DNA of 64,000 nt from NCBI RefSeq assembly GCF_002298975.1, contig NZ_DBMV01000042.1, positions 62,001 through 126,000 of the forward strand. Reading direction: 5' to 3'. Positions 50,398-59,757 of the stretch are shown here, piece by piece. Source of the DNA: Ralstonia sp. UBA689. Its GTDB lineage: Bacteria; Pseudomonadota; Gammaproteobacteria; Burkholderiales; Burkholderiaceae. The translations under genes were made by a program, and so were the position numbers. The notes below the pieces were generated by a model, which worked only from the letters and a program-made list of their open reading frames with translations, was not told the origin of the DNA and searched no databases. Each line of letters begins with the position of its first letter. The stretch's first letter is position 1.

Positions 50398-51612
50398 ATG
50401 CTCGCTACCCTTGAAACCGTCGCTCCGGACCCCTTGTGGGGGCTGACCGCCGCATTCCGCGCCGATCCCCGGCCCACCAAGGTCGACCTCGTGGTGGGCG
50501 TCTATCGCGATGAAACCGGGCGGACCCCAGTCATGGCTGCCGTGCAGGCCGCGGAGGAACGCCTGGCTGCCGCCGGCGGCTCCAAGGCCTATCGAGGATT
50601 GGCCGGCAATGCCGAATTCAACGCCCATCTGGCCGCCTTGCTGTTAGGCCAGGATGCCGGGCGTCTGGCTCGTCAGCACACCATGCAGACCGTGGGCGGG
50701 ACCGGCGCGCTGCGCCTCCTGGCCGACTTCATTGCAGTGGCTTCGCCCGGCGCGCGCGTCTGGGTGTCCGACCCGGGCTACGTCAACCACGTGCCCATCA
50801 TGCGGGCCGCCGGGCTCGTGGTTGAGCGCTACCGCTGGCACGCGCCGGACGGGCTGCTCGACGCAAACGCCGTCCTCGCAGATCTGGCCGCCGCCAGCGC
50901 GGGCGACATCGTGCTGCTGCATGGCTGCTGCCACAACCCAACCGGTATCGACATGGAGATCGGGGTCTGGCGCGTTGTGGCGGAACTCTGCGCGAAACAA
51001 GGCTTGGTGCCGCTGGTCGACATGGCCTATCTGGGGCTCGCCGACGGCCTGGAGGCGGATACCCAGGGGTTGCGGCTGCTCGTCGATGCACTCGACACGG
51101 TGCTGGTGGCCGCAAGCTGCTCGAAAAGCATGGGGCTCTATTGCGAGCGCACTGGCGCGGCGCTTGTGATCGGCAAGAGCGCGGCAGTCCTGCGGCCGGT
51201 TGGCGGCATCCTGGAGCGCATCACGCGCAGCAACTACTCCATGCCACCGGACCATGGCGCTGCCATCGTGGCCACCATTCTTGCCGATGCGGCACTGACG
51301 GCGCGCTGGCGCGAAGAGCTGGAGCACATGCGCGGGCGCATCGTCGGCAACCGGATTCGGCTCGACGATGCATTGTCCAGCCTGGGGGCGCCTTCCGAGC
51401 TGCGGAATCTGACGCGGCACAAGGGCATGTTCTCTGTGCTGCCGCTGGACGTCAGCGCCATGGAGCGCTTGCGCGCGGACCACGCCATTTATGGCACGCA
51501 GGGCGGCCGCATCAATATCGCGGGGCTGGCATCGGAGCAGATCGGCCATGTGGCCGGCGCGCTGGTTGCGGTGGCTTCCGACGCCGTGCGTACGGTGGCG
51601 GATATGACGTAG
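50398..51612 (+). CDS. Class I aromatic amino acid aminotransferase
   Basis: The protein has 404 residues. It opens D-P-L-W-G-L-T-A-A-F-R-A-D as in AspC/TyrB. It has C-C-H-N-P-T-G-I-D and the PLP lysine in C-S-K-S-M-G-L-Y-C-E-R. The expected reaction is transfer between an aromatic amino acid or aspartate and 2-oxoglutarate. The exporter and Lrp regulator suggest an amino-acid overflow module. It could also supply aryl-pyruvates of the kind used by the oxidoreductase 7 kb away. Confidence 0.9.
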   Translation: MLATLETVAPDPLWGLTAAFRADPRPTKVDLVVGVYRDETGRTPVMAAVQAAEERLAAAGGSKAYRGLAGNAEFNAHLAALLLGQDAGRLARQHTMQTVGGTGALRLLADFIAVASPGARVWVSDPGYVNHVPIMRAAGLVVERYRWHAPDGLLDANAVLADLAAASAGDIVLLHGCCHNPTGIDMEIGVWRVVAELCAKQGLVPLVDMAYLGLADGLEADTQGLRLLVDALDTVLVAASCSKSMGLYCERTGAALVIGKSAAVLRPVGGILERITRSNYSMPPDHGAAIVATILADAALTARWREELEHMRGRIVGNRIRLDDALSSLGAPSELRNLTRHKGMFSVLPLDVSAMERLRADHAIYGTQGGRINIAGLASEQIGHVAGALVAVASDAVRTVADMT

Positions 51613-51677
51613 TAGGAACGCGGGATCCTTGTTGGGCTAACCGCAGCATCGCTCTCCGCGTTCGCGATGGCGCTTGG

Positions 51678-51860
51678 CCCCCCGCTTTGACGGCAATCGC
51701 TTTAGCCACATTCGATGCCGGGTGCTTTGCCGCACAGGTGGCTAACCAGGTCAGCATCATCGCCAGCAGTCCGGCACGCGCTGGTGTGCTGAATGCCGTC
51801 TACCTCACGCTTTACTACGCCGCTGGAGCGATCGGACCTGGGTGGCCCGGTTGGCCGATG
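51678..51860 (+). pseudogene. Remnant of an MFS transporter (C-terminal helices)
   Basis: About 60 codons in one frame read F-D-A-G-C-F-A-A-Q-V-A-N-Q-V and then A-G-V-L-N-A-V-Y-L-T-L-Y-Y-A-A-G-A-I-G, typical of helices 10-11 of drug/sugar MFS proteins. No start or other helices are present. It abuts the 3' end of the next gene. Confidence 0.65.
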
Positions 51861-51861
51861 A

Positions 51862-52452
51862 TCAGTCGGCCGCCTTGCCCGCCCGCCATTTGCGCCGCAG
51901 CCGTGCAATCAGCGCCCACATGATCGACAGCACTTCGCGGTTGACGCGGTCCATCAGGTGCGCGTTCCGGCCGGTGGCCGCTTCCAGTTCGAGCAGGCTC
52001 GTGCGGTAGTTCTGCCGCATCTCCAGGCGCTTACCGACTTCGTCGATCGGCTGGCCCAGGTCGTCCACATGGGTGCCCTGACTGACGACGTCACCGCTGT
52101 CGGTCAGGCGCTTGCGCATGACGCGGACGCCCTTGGGGCTGGCGCGCAGGTTCAGGTGAGCGGTGCCGCCGCGCTCGTCGCGTTCGAGGTGGATGCTCGC
52201 ATCCATGACTGTGCAGGGCCAGGTCGCTTGTTTGACGCGGGCGTCTTGCAGGTCGCGGTACAGGCGCTCCCGTTGTTCCGTGTCGACTTCCAGCGAGACG
52301 AGGTGTTCGTAGGCGAGAAAGCGACGTTTGGCGCCCTCGGTTCTCTTTGGGCCTATTGGGTACGGAGTTTCCAATCCCGACCGCACCTGTTTGCGTGAGC
52401 CCGGGCTGTGTAGCGGGTGAGCGAGGCGTGGGGCACGTCGGGCGCTTCTCAT
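51862..52452 (-). CDS. Conserved hypothetical protein, start uncertain
   Basis: The protein has up to 196 residues from 52452; starts further in are possible because the first 50 residues are low-complexity and basic. The body is charged and helical (R-F-L-A-Y-E-H-L-V-S-L-E-V-D, L-L-E-L-E-A-A-T-G-R-N). The C-terminus is basic. I recognise no family. A decayed relative of its last 20 codons sits 3 kb to the left. Confidence 0.5.
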   Translation of the reverse strand: MRSARRAPRLAHPLHSPGSRKQVRSGLETPYPIGPKRTEGAKRRFLAYEHLVSLEVDTEQRERLYRDLQDARVKQATWPCTVMDASIHLERDERGGTAHLNLRASPKGVRVMRKRLTDSGDVVSQGTHVDDLGQPIDEVGKRLEMRQNYRTSLLELEAATGRNAHLMDRVNREVLSIMWALIARLRRKWRAGKAAD

Positions 52453-52792
52453 GCTGTCCAAGCTCGCTTGATGAAGCACGACATCCGCGCGCCGTCAAAC
52501 GGGGGATCCCGGAGCTCGGCCAATGTGTCGGCGATTCTGGTTGTTTGCAAAAGTTAGTAAAGATGTAGCAACTCGCGCCTCCTGATCAGTTTTGATGCGT
52601 TTGCGTGTGGCTAAGAACGAAAGATGGGATTTCTTTCATTAGAACTTCGAGAGGCATTGGGGGTTGGCAATGCTTCCTCCACTCCGTTGAAAGCGACATG
52701 CGATGAAGCCATCCGATGGGGCCAAATCGGGTGTTTTGGGATGAGGAGGACTGAGTCGATATGCGGGCTCAGGATAGCTATGGAGATTACAA
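52453..52792. other. Intergenic region before the S10 peptidase
   Basis: No supported gene. GC content falls here and T/A-rich stretches appear, marking the left edge of an AT-richer accessory segment. No clear promoter pair stands out. Confidence 0.4.
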
Positions 52793-54496
52793 ATGAAGAC
52801 TAGGCGAATGCCAGCTTGGATCGCAATCGCAGCCGTTGCCGCCGCCGCACTGGTTGCGTGTGGTGGCGGTGATGATCCACCTTCTTCGACCGCCGACACA
52901 TCTGTATCGCCACCGGCGACCGTGGAATCAGAGCAGGACATGTTCGCAAGAGTCGCACCGGCCGACAAAGTGCTGGAGGATGCCAACATCTACGATACGA
53001 CGCTGGACGGTTCGATTGAACTCTCCAAGGTCAACGAAGAGACTTCGGTCAAGCGACACACGATCACGATGAACGGCAAGGAGCTGCCGTACGTTGCCCG
53101 TGCCGGACACCTGATTGCCTATAGCGGAACTGGGGCTGCGAAAACGCCGGAAGCGGCGGTGTTCTATACGGCCTATACCCGAGATGGGCTGCCTAAAGAA
53201 CAGCGTCCCGTCACATTTTTGTGGAACGGCGGCCCTGGCTCGGCTTCGATCTGGCTGCACATGGGCTCCTGGGGGCCCAAGCGCCTGAAAACCGACGCTC
53301 CGAACATTGTCGATGAAACAAAGCAGCCCGATAGCTTGCCGTTTGAAGAGAATGCGATCTCGCTGCTCGATCAGTCGGATATTGTGTTTGTCGATCCGCC
53401 GGGAACGGGATATTCCACCGCAATCGCCCCAAAAAAGAACGCCGATTTGTGGGGGACGGATGCCGACGCCCGGGTGGTTGCGGATTTCATCACGAGCTAT
53501 ATCAACAAGTACAACCGCCAGAGCTCACCGAAGTATCTGTACGGCGAATCCTATGGTGGCATTCGCACGCCCATCGTCGCCAACCTGCTTGAGCAGGCGG
53601 GCACAAGCGGTTACGCGCCTGATCCGTCGGGCAAGCCCGCCAAGGTGCTGGCAGGGTTCATCCTTAACTCACCGCTTGTCAACTACAACACCAATTGTGA
53701 AATGTCGTATGAGAGCTGTGCGGGGCACCTTCCGTCCTACGCAATGACGGCGGATTTCCATAAAAAGTCGACAAAGCGAGGCGCGAAAACACAGGAGCAA
53801 TATCTCGCCGAGCTACGTTTGCATGCGCAAAAATTCAATGAAGCGCTGCGTGGCAGACCAGACCCCAATATAGAGCCGGCCGCCTTCGCGTCGAGCCCCA
53901 ATGGCCAAGCGCTTCTGAGCGAGTTGCAGGACTACACGGGTATTCCTGTAGCAAGATGGAAGAAATCCTTTAATTTGAGTCCAAGGGATTTTGAGCGTGA
54001 GTTGATTTCCGGATATCAACTTGGCCGTTTTGACGGGCGCATGAAGGTGCCTTCAGGAAGTTCGTTTCGGGCAGATGAATACATCGACAACGCCTTTTTG
54101 AATCAAATGAAGACATATATGCCGGATTTTTTGAACTACAGGAGCGCATCGAACTACCAGCATCTGAACAACGAGACGATTAAAAAATGGCACTGGTGGC
54201 GGGATCGCGGTCAGTCCTCCAATCCTCAAAGCATCACCGATATTCAAGCAGTGCTAATTGCTGATCCGGGAGCCAAGATCCTGGTTCTTCATGGCTATGA
54301 GGATCTTGCGACACCGGGGTTCCAGACCGAGCTTGATTTGGCGGAAGCAAACCTGGATAAGCGTATTCCGATCAAATGGTTCGAGGGCGGGCACATGACC
54401 TACAACACGGAATCGTCACGCGGGCCATTGAAGCAGGCGATCAATGATTTCTACCAATCCCCGGCGCGCGCCGCGGACGGTTCTGTACTGCAATAA
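52793..54496 (+). CDS. S10-family serine carboxypeptidase-like lipoprotein
   Basis: The protein has 567 residues. The signal ends in lipobox L-V-A-C (Cys23) followed by G-G-G-D-D. The substrate and oxyanion motif is W-N-G-G-P-G-S. The nucleophile is Ser253 in Y-G-E-S-Y-G-G. The Asp is probably that of H-G-Y-E-D-L-A-T-P and the His that of F-E-G-G-H-M-T-Y. S10 enzymes remove C-terminal residues at acidic pH and are uncommon in bacteria. Being lipid-anchored, it acts at the envelope. The EF-hand gene follows after 16 bases. Confidence 0.88.
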   Translation: MKTRRMPAWIAIAAVAAAALVACGGGDDPPSSTADTSVSPPATVESEQDMFARVAPADKVLEDANIYDTTLDGSIELSKVNEETSVKRHTITMNGKELPYVARAGHLIAYSGTGAAKTPEAAVFYTAYTRDGLPKEQRPVTFLWNGGPGSASIWLHMGSWGPKRLKTDAPNIVDETKQPDSLPFEENAISLLDQSDIVFVDPPGTGYSTAIAPKKNADLWGTDADARVVADFITSYINKYNRQSSPKYLYGESYGGIRTPIVANLLEQAGTSGYAPDPSGKPAKVLAGFILNSPLVNYNTNCEMSYESCAGHLPSYAMTADFHKKSTKRGAKTQEQYLAELRLHAQKFNEALRGRPDPNIEPAAFASSPNGQALLSELQDYTGIPVARWKKSFNLSPRDFERELISGYQLGRFDGRMKVPSGSSFRADEYIDNAFLNQMKTYMPDFLNYRSASNYQHLNNETIKKWHWWRDRGQSSNPQSITDIQAVLIADPGAKILVLHGYEDLATPGFQTELDLAEANLDKRIPIKWFEGGHMTYNTESSRGPLKQAINDFYQSPARAADGSVLQ

Positions 54497-54512
54497 AGGG
54501 GCGAGGATAACT

Positions 54513-54905
54513 ATGAAAATCGCGTATATCGTTGTGTCTCGCATGGCTGCCGTGGTTGCCCTGGCATCGGGTATCAGCGCGGCTTTTGCGTACGATGACC
54601 TGCCCAAACCACCGCCGCCGCCCGCAGGGTGGACTCCGCCACCCATGCCAACGGAGCAATCCGTGACGCAGGACGTGGAGAATCAGATCACGCAGCGCTT
54701 TACCGCTGCCACCGGTGGGAACCCAAACGGATTGTTGTCGCGCCAGCAGGCGAAGGACGCCGGTTGGGGGTTCGTCAGTGACCATTTCGCAGAAATTGAC
54801 CGCACCGGAAGCGGATACGTCAGGCTGGATGACGTGCTGCGTTTCATGTCCGATCGAACGCCGCAACGAATCATGCGCATGCAGAACACAACCAAAGCGA
54901 AATAA
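54513..54905 (+). CDS. Exported EF-hand-like protein
   Basis: The protein has 130 residues with a signal peptide ending A-F-A. A Pro-rich linker (P-K-P-P-P-P-P-A-G-W) is followed by two EF-hand-like units, the second being D-R-T-G-S-G-Y-V-R-L-D-D-V. Calcium binding in the periplasm or outside is likely. GCGAGGATAA precedes the ATG. It is probably co-expressed with the carboxypeptidase, perhaps as a chaperone or calcium sensor for it. Confidence 0.78.
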   Translation: MKIAYIVVSRMAAVVALASGISAAFAYDDLPKPPPPPAGWTPPPMPTEQSVTQDVENQITQRFTAATGGNPNGLLSRQQAKDAGWGFVSDHFAEIDRTGSGYVRLDDVLRFMSDRTPQRIMRMQNTTKAK

Positions 54906-54923
54906 CGTTGGGTAGCGCATCGC

Positions 54924-54953
54924 AGATTGCCCGCCGCATGTGGCGGGCAATCT
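54924..54953. terminator. Strong 12-bp hairpin after the EF-hand gene
   Basis: Perfect arms AGATTGCCCGCC/GGCGGGCAATCT with a 6-base loop, 19 bases past the stop. There is no T-run, so termination would be partial or protein-assisted. Confidence 0.5.
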
Positions 54954-55035
54954 GTTCGATCTCAGTGGCAATGTCGCCCGGGCCGGTTATCAAGACCGTG
55001 GTCGGTTTGTGAATGCAGTGATGTTGATGCGACGG

Positions 55036-55725
55036 TCACACATTCAGAAACGTGGATTCGAGCCGGTATCCGTGGTTGTACAACATGGAAATGCGAAGCC
55101 CGTTTTCTGCGCGCAGTCCGAGCTTGGCGCGCAGGTTGCTGATATGCGCATCGAGGGTGCGAGACTCAATCGCGTGAGATCGTCCCCAGATCGCCGCATA
55201 CAGTCGTTCGCGCGAAATGACTTGCCCGAAATTTTCAAAGAATTGCACGGCCAAGGCGAATTGGGTCGCCGTCAGATGCACCTCTAGTTCGTCATGCCAC
55301 GCACGGCTAGTGACGCGATCCAGGCGAAACTTGCCGATTTCCAGCATGCGGCGTTCGGTGGTCAGGGAGCGTCGTGTGACCGCCGCGATGCGAGCCAGCA
55401 CTTCGTTGCGTTGGGCGGGTTTCCTAATCACGTCGTCGGCCCCGATCTTGAGGGCGGTGACGACGTCTTCCTCGCTCGTTTTGTGCGTGAGCATGATGGC
55501 CGGCGTATTGCGATACTGCCGCAACCTGAGCCATGCGAGCACGTCGATGCCGGCGTAGTCTGGAATTTCCCAGTCAAGCAGCAGCAAATCGTAGGTTTCG
55601 CTTTGCAGGCTCTTCATGTATTCGCGCCCGTTGCTGAAACCTGTGACTTCATGACCGGCTTCCTGCAGCCAGGAGACGAGCATCGCAAGTTGAGGGGGGT
55701 TGTCTTCGAGGATCGCGATTTTCAT
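55036..55725 (-). CDS. OmpR-family response regulator
   Basis: The protein has 229 residues. The receiver domain has E-D-N, phospho-Asp51 in L-L-L-D-W-E-I-P-D-Y and the Lys of V-I-R-K-P-A. The C-terminal winged helix ends L-D-A-H-I-S-N-L-R-A-K-L and N-H-G-Y-R-L. It is divergent from a histidine kinase gene across 836 bases, an unusual spacing for a cognate pair, though the two probably belong together. Confidence 0.9.
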   Translation of the reverse strand: MKIAILEDNPPQLAMLVSWLQEAGHEVTGFSNGREYMKSLQSETYDLLLLDWEIPDYAGIDVLAWLRLRQYRNTPAIMLTHKTSEEDVVTALKIGADDVIRKPAQRNEVLARIAAVTRRSLTTERRMLEIGKFRLDRVTSRAWHDELEVHLTATQFALAVQFFENFGQVISRERLYAAIWGRSHAIESRTLDAHISNLRAKLGLRAENGLRISMLYNHGYRLESTFLNV

Positions 55726-56561
55726 GCTGATGGTTTTCTGCTTGTGAAGGCATGCCGTACCCGCCGCCGGTATGCATGTTCAAATCATCCTCACTGCCAA
55801 AACGAAGATCACCCGTAAGCGTTGGGGTACGCAGGACAGTCAACAGACGCCCATCCCCTGGCTTTCTTGGCACGAAGCTCAACGCTTCCAACTTTAGCCT
55901 ATCCAACGCAGGCACCGAATTTGCTTTAAGCAATCGTTTGCGCAAGCGTGTCGTGGCAGCTCGTAGGCGTCGTGCCGAGTGATTGCAAGGCCTCAAAAAT
56001 GCGACCCCTAATCGATGCGTTCTGGGGTGCTGACGTTTCTACAGGTGTGGATGACAAGCGGGTGAGGATTTTTTGCAAGATGCCAGAGTCATCATGACGT
56101 CGTTCCCTGTTGGCCATTGAGAATCATTAAGAATCTTTACATTGTCGCGCTGTTCAGGTCGTGTTTTGCCAGTGGTTCGTGGTTTATCGCGATAACCGTG
56201 CTCTCCAGATTTCGGTAGAAAGTAGCGCATAGAGCTCTTTTCTTTGTGCAAATGAGATGTTTTACAGCGCTGTGCTCAGGGTTGCCCAAAAATGGGGAAT
56301 TTGAGCCTCAATTTTGTGCAGTTACCGTGTAATGAAATCATGCGCATCGTCCCGTCTTTGCATTTGTTTGCATTTGTTCATGATCTGGACTTCACTCTAT
56401 CCGGACCTTGATCAATCAGTGGAATGTCTTGATGGACGTTGTTTTCTGGTGAGCTTGCGTTGGTATTGATGGTTGTTGATTTTTTTATCTGATGTGATTG
56501 CTGTATTTAAGTTTTTTCTTAGATTAAGAGAATTTATAAATAAGAAGGCCAAGTTGATGAG
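55726..56561. other. Long AT-richer intergenic region between regulator and kinase
   Basis: I see no gene with a credible product. The right third is strongly AT-rich with T-tracts (about 56380-56560), as in xenogeneic-silencer targets. AAGAAGG near 56543 may be the ribosome site of the kinase. Confidence 0.45.
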
Positions 56562-58433
56562 GTGATAAACAACGGCCGGCGGCAGATGTGTGGGGCGGAG
56601 ATGGGGTTTCGAATATTTAGGGTATTGGCAAATGTGGCGACAGGAAAAATACTGGCGCTACGAGGGGCCTATTGGCTTGCTTGTTTGGTCGCATTCATAT
56701 TGATCTGCTTGCCAATGGGGCGACTTCTTGCCATTGACTATGCGGCTTATAAAAAAGCAATCGAAGCACAAAGCGCGCTGCAACTCGTCAATGATGCACT
56801 GCTTGCCTACTACGCCGTTTCTGCGGAGCGCGGTCCGGCAAACGCGCTTCTTGGCAGGGTGCCGGAGAGCGAGCGTGCGGCACGCCTTGAGGCGCTAACG
56901 CGGGCGCGACACAGTTCAGATGCCGCGTTGGACGCGCTGGCACAGCGCTTTGGTCAGCGGAATCCGCCGCATTGCAGCCAGGCGCAAGCTGCCGTGCTTC
57001 GCGTGAAGCAGCAACTGATCGCCGCGCGTGCGACGATCGACCAACTGCACGCCCGGCCCACCGGCACGTTGAGTGCGCACGAAATCTCCGACGGTATTGC
57101 GGAGATGATCGGTGTCGCAATCAGCTTTAACTTCATTTTGAACCGCGCCGCGTTGATTCTCGAGCAATACGAGTCTGCAGCCTCAGGCGATGCTCGGCAG
57201 GCCCGGCAAGCCGCCGAGCTACGCGAGTATGCGGGTCGACTCGGTTCGTTGCTGACGGCCACGTTCGCTACGGAAGGAACCATAAGCCCAAAGGATCAGA
57301 ATTCGATTCATCGGACGGAAGGACGAATCGATCAATTACGCGAGCAACTATTTGGAAGCCTGGAGATCAATCAGGGTGACTTCACTTTTCGGGATATCGT
57401 CGGAGAGATTCGGGGTGTTTATTTTGATCACGCCTATCGCATTATTCATTTCAGTATGGGCGAACACAAGATTCGGAATGAGACGGGCCGGGACCTGACC
57501 CCTGCAACGTTCGCGGACCAATATGTACCTGCAATGGCGCCCATCGTGGCATTGCGCGATCACATGCTTGCCAAGGGGCAGGAGAAGCTCAAAGACTCGC
57601 GCTTGAAGAAGCGGAACAGGTTGCTACAGACGGGCGGATGCTGCGGCATCATCCTGATGCTGATCGCTGGGGCGATGGTGTATTTCGGAACGCACTATGT
57701 GTCTCCGCTGCAAGGGCTGGTGGATGCGCTGTTATCCATGTCAGACGAAGGCCTGCCTTCGGCGTTGCAGTTGGCTGCGGTGTCACACGATATTCAGTCG
57801 CCGCAATCCGCGATCCTTGCATTGCTGGAGATGTCGCGCACTAATGGCACGTACAACAAGAGTCCTGAGATTTTCGGAAAGATCGAGGCGTATGCGATGC
57901 GTACGCTATCGATGGTGGAGGAGTTCATTGCGCTGGGCCAGTTGCAGTCCAGCCGGCAGAAATCGTTCCGGTCTATCGACTTGCACGGGGTCGTACTGGA
58001 TGCCTGCGATTCCGTTGCCGTTGCCGCACTGGCGCGGCGCACCACGGTGATCGTCAACGCCGACGAAGGGCCGCTTGTTGTACGCGGCGAACGCGGGTTG
58101 TTGGTGCGCGCGGTTGTGAATCTTCTGGACAATGCCGTCAAGTACAGCCCTGACGGTAGCAAGGTGCATTGCCGCATCTCCCGTGAAGGCAAAACCATCA
58201 TGCTGGAAGTTCAGGACGCCGGCTATGGCATTCGTGGCCATGACATGCAACACCTGTTCCGGCGTTTTCGGCGGTTCTCGGCACCGGGGCAGCCGCGCGT
58301 CAAGGGGTCCGGTTTGGGGCTGGTGTTCGTGCGCAGCGTGGTCCGGCGCATGCGTGGCGACATCACATGCCAATCAGAGGTTGGGCGGGGGAGCACTTTT
58401 ACCATTTGGTTCCCCGCTTCAAAGTCGCTTTGA
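56562..58433 (+). CDS. Sensor histidine kinase with large periplasmic helical domain
   Basis: The protein has 623 residues. Membrane helices lie at about 33-52 and 359-376; between them is a helical domain of about 300 residues, rich in Ala/Arg/Gln, of the NIT/nitrate-sensor style. The H-box is V-S-H-D-I-Q-S-P with His409, a variant of H-E-x-x-x-P seen in RcsC-like and Bvg-like kinases. N-box V-N-L-L-D-N-A-V-K-Y, G1 D-A-G-Y-G-I and G2 G-S-G-L-G-L are intact. The start is a GTG; an ATG lies at 56586. Partner: probably the divergent regulator. Confidence 0.88.
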   Translation: MINNGRRQMCGAEMGFRIFRVLANVATGKILALRGAYWLACLVAFILICLPMGRLLAIDYAAYKKAIEAQSALQLVNDALLAYYAVSAERGPANALLGRVPESERAARLEALTRARHSSDAALDALAQRFGQRNPPHCSQAQAAVLRVKQQLIAARATIDQLHARPTGTLSAHEISDGIAEMIGVAISFNFILNRAALILEQYESAASGDARQARQAAELREYAGRLGSLLTATFATEGTISPKDQNSIHRTEGRIDQLREQLFGSLEINQGDFTFRDIVGEIRGVYFDHAYRIIHFSMGEHKIRNETGRDLTPATFADQYVPAMAPIVALRDHMLAKGQEKLKDSRLKKRNRLLQTGGCCGIILMLIAGAMVYFGTHYVSPLQGLVDALLSMSDEGLPSALQLAAVSHDIQSPQSAILALLEMSRTNGTYNKSPEIFGKIEAYAMRTLSMVEEFIALGQLQSSRQKSFRSIDLHGVVLDACDSVAVAALARRTTVIVNADEGPLVVRGERGLLVRAVVNLLDNAVKYSPDGSKVHCRISREGKTIMLEVQDAGYGIRGHDMQHLFRRFRRFSAPGQPRVKGSGLGLVFVRSVVRRMRGDITCQSEVGRGSTFTIWFPASKSL

Positions 58434-58782
58434 CGTGTCCGCCAATTCCTTGCCGGATAGAACTGTGCTGCCGACGTGGGCGTTGTCAGTAGGCGTGCCG
58501 GGCTGACTCAAGGCAAGCTCCCAGAATCATGTTGGACGTTTGGCTGCTGGCAATAGAGGTTCCCAGCGGAAGGTCGATGATTGCAAAAGACAGTTAATCC
58601 GCGGAGATTGATTAACTTGGATTGTGATAAGTTTTGTGATCCATTTCAGGTGTTTTGACATATGACGGATGTCGTTTTTCCACAATTTATAAGTTGGATG
58701 ACTTAATGAGGGGGAATTTTTTGCTGCAATTAATGCTATTAATTTCAATTTTCTGGAAATAACATTTTTTTCAATGCTTTGA
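58434..58782. other. AT-rich intergenic region
   Basis: No gene seen. Marked drop in GC, with T-tracts and short direct A/T repeats (about 58590-58780), contrasting with the chromosome around it. Probably holds the promoter of the following orphan gene. Confidence 0.4.
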
Positions 58783-59571
58783 ATGATGACATCGCGTTAC
58801 GCGCTACTGTGCAGAATGAATCAAACGCTGTTTGATGGAATGGCAAGCGCGCTCACCTTTTGCAGGTCGCAAGGAAACCCCTATTTTGATATCCCGCATT
58901 GGTTGCATGAGTTGCTGCGTACACCTGATGGCGACATCCAGCGGATACTGCGTCACGCAAGCGTTGATCGGTCTGCACTGGATGCCGACCTAAGCCGCGC
59001 GTTAGCTGCGCTGCCCACTGGGGCCGCATCTATCAATAACTTTTCGTTTCAGATTGAAAGAGCCATTGAGCGTGCCTGGGGTGTTGCCACACTCGCGTTT
59101 GCCGATAACCATGTCCGTGGCGCCTATCTGCTGGTAGCGCTGCTCGAAACCCCCGAGCTACGGCGCACGATGCTGGACATATCGAACCAGTTTGCCAAGG
59201 TGCGTGCCGCCGATTTTGTCGATGTCATACCAGCACTGATGGCGCAATCGCCGGAACGTGCAGAGGCCGCTGACGACGGCGCTACCGAGTTGACGCTGCA
59301 CCCCACGGAAAGGTGTGATCCTGGTCAGGCCCCGAAGGTAACGGGCGCATTCGCCTGCAGGCATCCTGACGCTTCTGGCGATTGCCCGTTACCACCTATT
59401 CCCGCGATCCTGCAGAAGCTGGATGCGAGCAACCTTGTCGATTGTTCGCTTGATCCAAGCGACCTCGCGACGCAAGGACACGACCAACACGAAGAAGACG
59501 GCGATCCGAGGAAGAATCGCTTGCACGCGGTACGACCGCGCCACAGCAAAACAGCACCGACTGACCATTGA
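58783..59571 (+). CDS. Orphan ClpV/TssH N-domain protein, possibly truncated
   Basis: The protein has 262 residues; several in-frame starts exist (58783, 58816). Residues of about 20-165 resemble the Clp_N domain of type VI secretion ATPase ClpV: F-D-I-P-H-W-L-H-E-L-L, then D-I-Q-R-I-L-R-H and A-W-G-V-A-T-L-A-F. There is no Walker A or AAA+ domain. The last 90 residues are low-complexity and charged, probably out-of-family. Either a broken tssH or an adaptor-like N-domain. No other T6SS gene is near. Confidence 0.6.
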   Translation: MMTSRYALLCRMNQTLFDGMASALTFCRSQGNPYFDIPHWLHELLRTPDGDIQRILRHASVDRSALDADLSRALAALPTGAASINNFSFQIERAIERAWGVATLAFADNHVRGAYLLVALLETPELRRTMLDISNQFAKVRAADFVDVIPALMAQSPERAEAADDGATELTLHPTERCDPGQAPKVTGAFACRHPDASGDCPLPPIPAILQKLDASNLVDCSLDPSDLATQGHDQHEEDGDPRKNRLHAVRPRHSKTAPTDH

Positions 59572-59704
59572 TGAGCCCAGGGACAAGGCAATCGGGAAGA
59601 GGCGAGGTGCCTTGTCGCGGGTGCCTCGTGTTGGGAGAGGAGACGGGCGGCGGGCACAGCCCAGCGTGCGATGCCGCGTATGCCTGATCCGCTTGCACGA
59701 CAAA

Positions 59705-59738
59705 AGACGCCCGCCGGCAAATCCGGTCGGGCGTTTTC
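59705..59738. terminator. Bidirectional terminator between convergent genes
   Basis: ACGCCCG/CGGGCGT arms extended by CCGG/CCGG-type pairing. TTTTCTTT follows on the plus strand and CTTTTG on the minus strand, so it can end both the orphan gene and the permease gene. Confidence 0.65.
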
Positions 59739-59757
59739 TTTGGTGATGCGTTGCGCG

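Noticed and set aside
55752..55982. 76-codon frame upstream of the response regulator
   Set aside because: Arg/Pro-rich with no ribosome site and no recognisable feature; the opposite strand is equally open.
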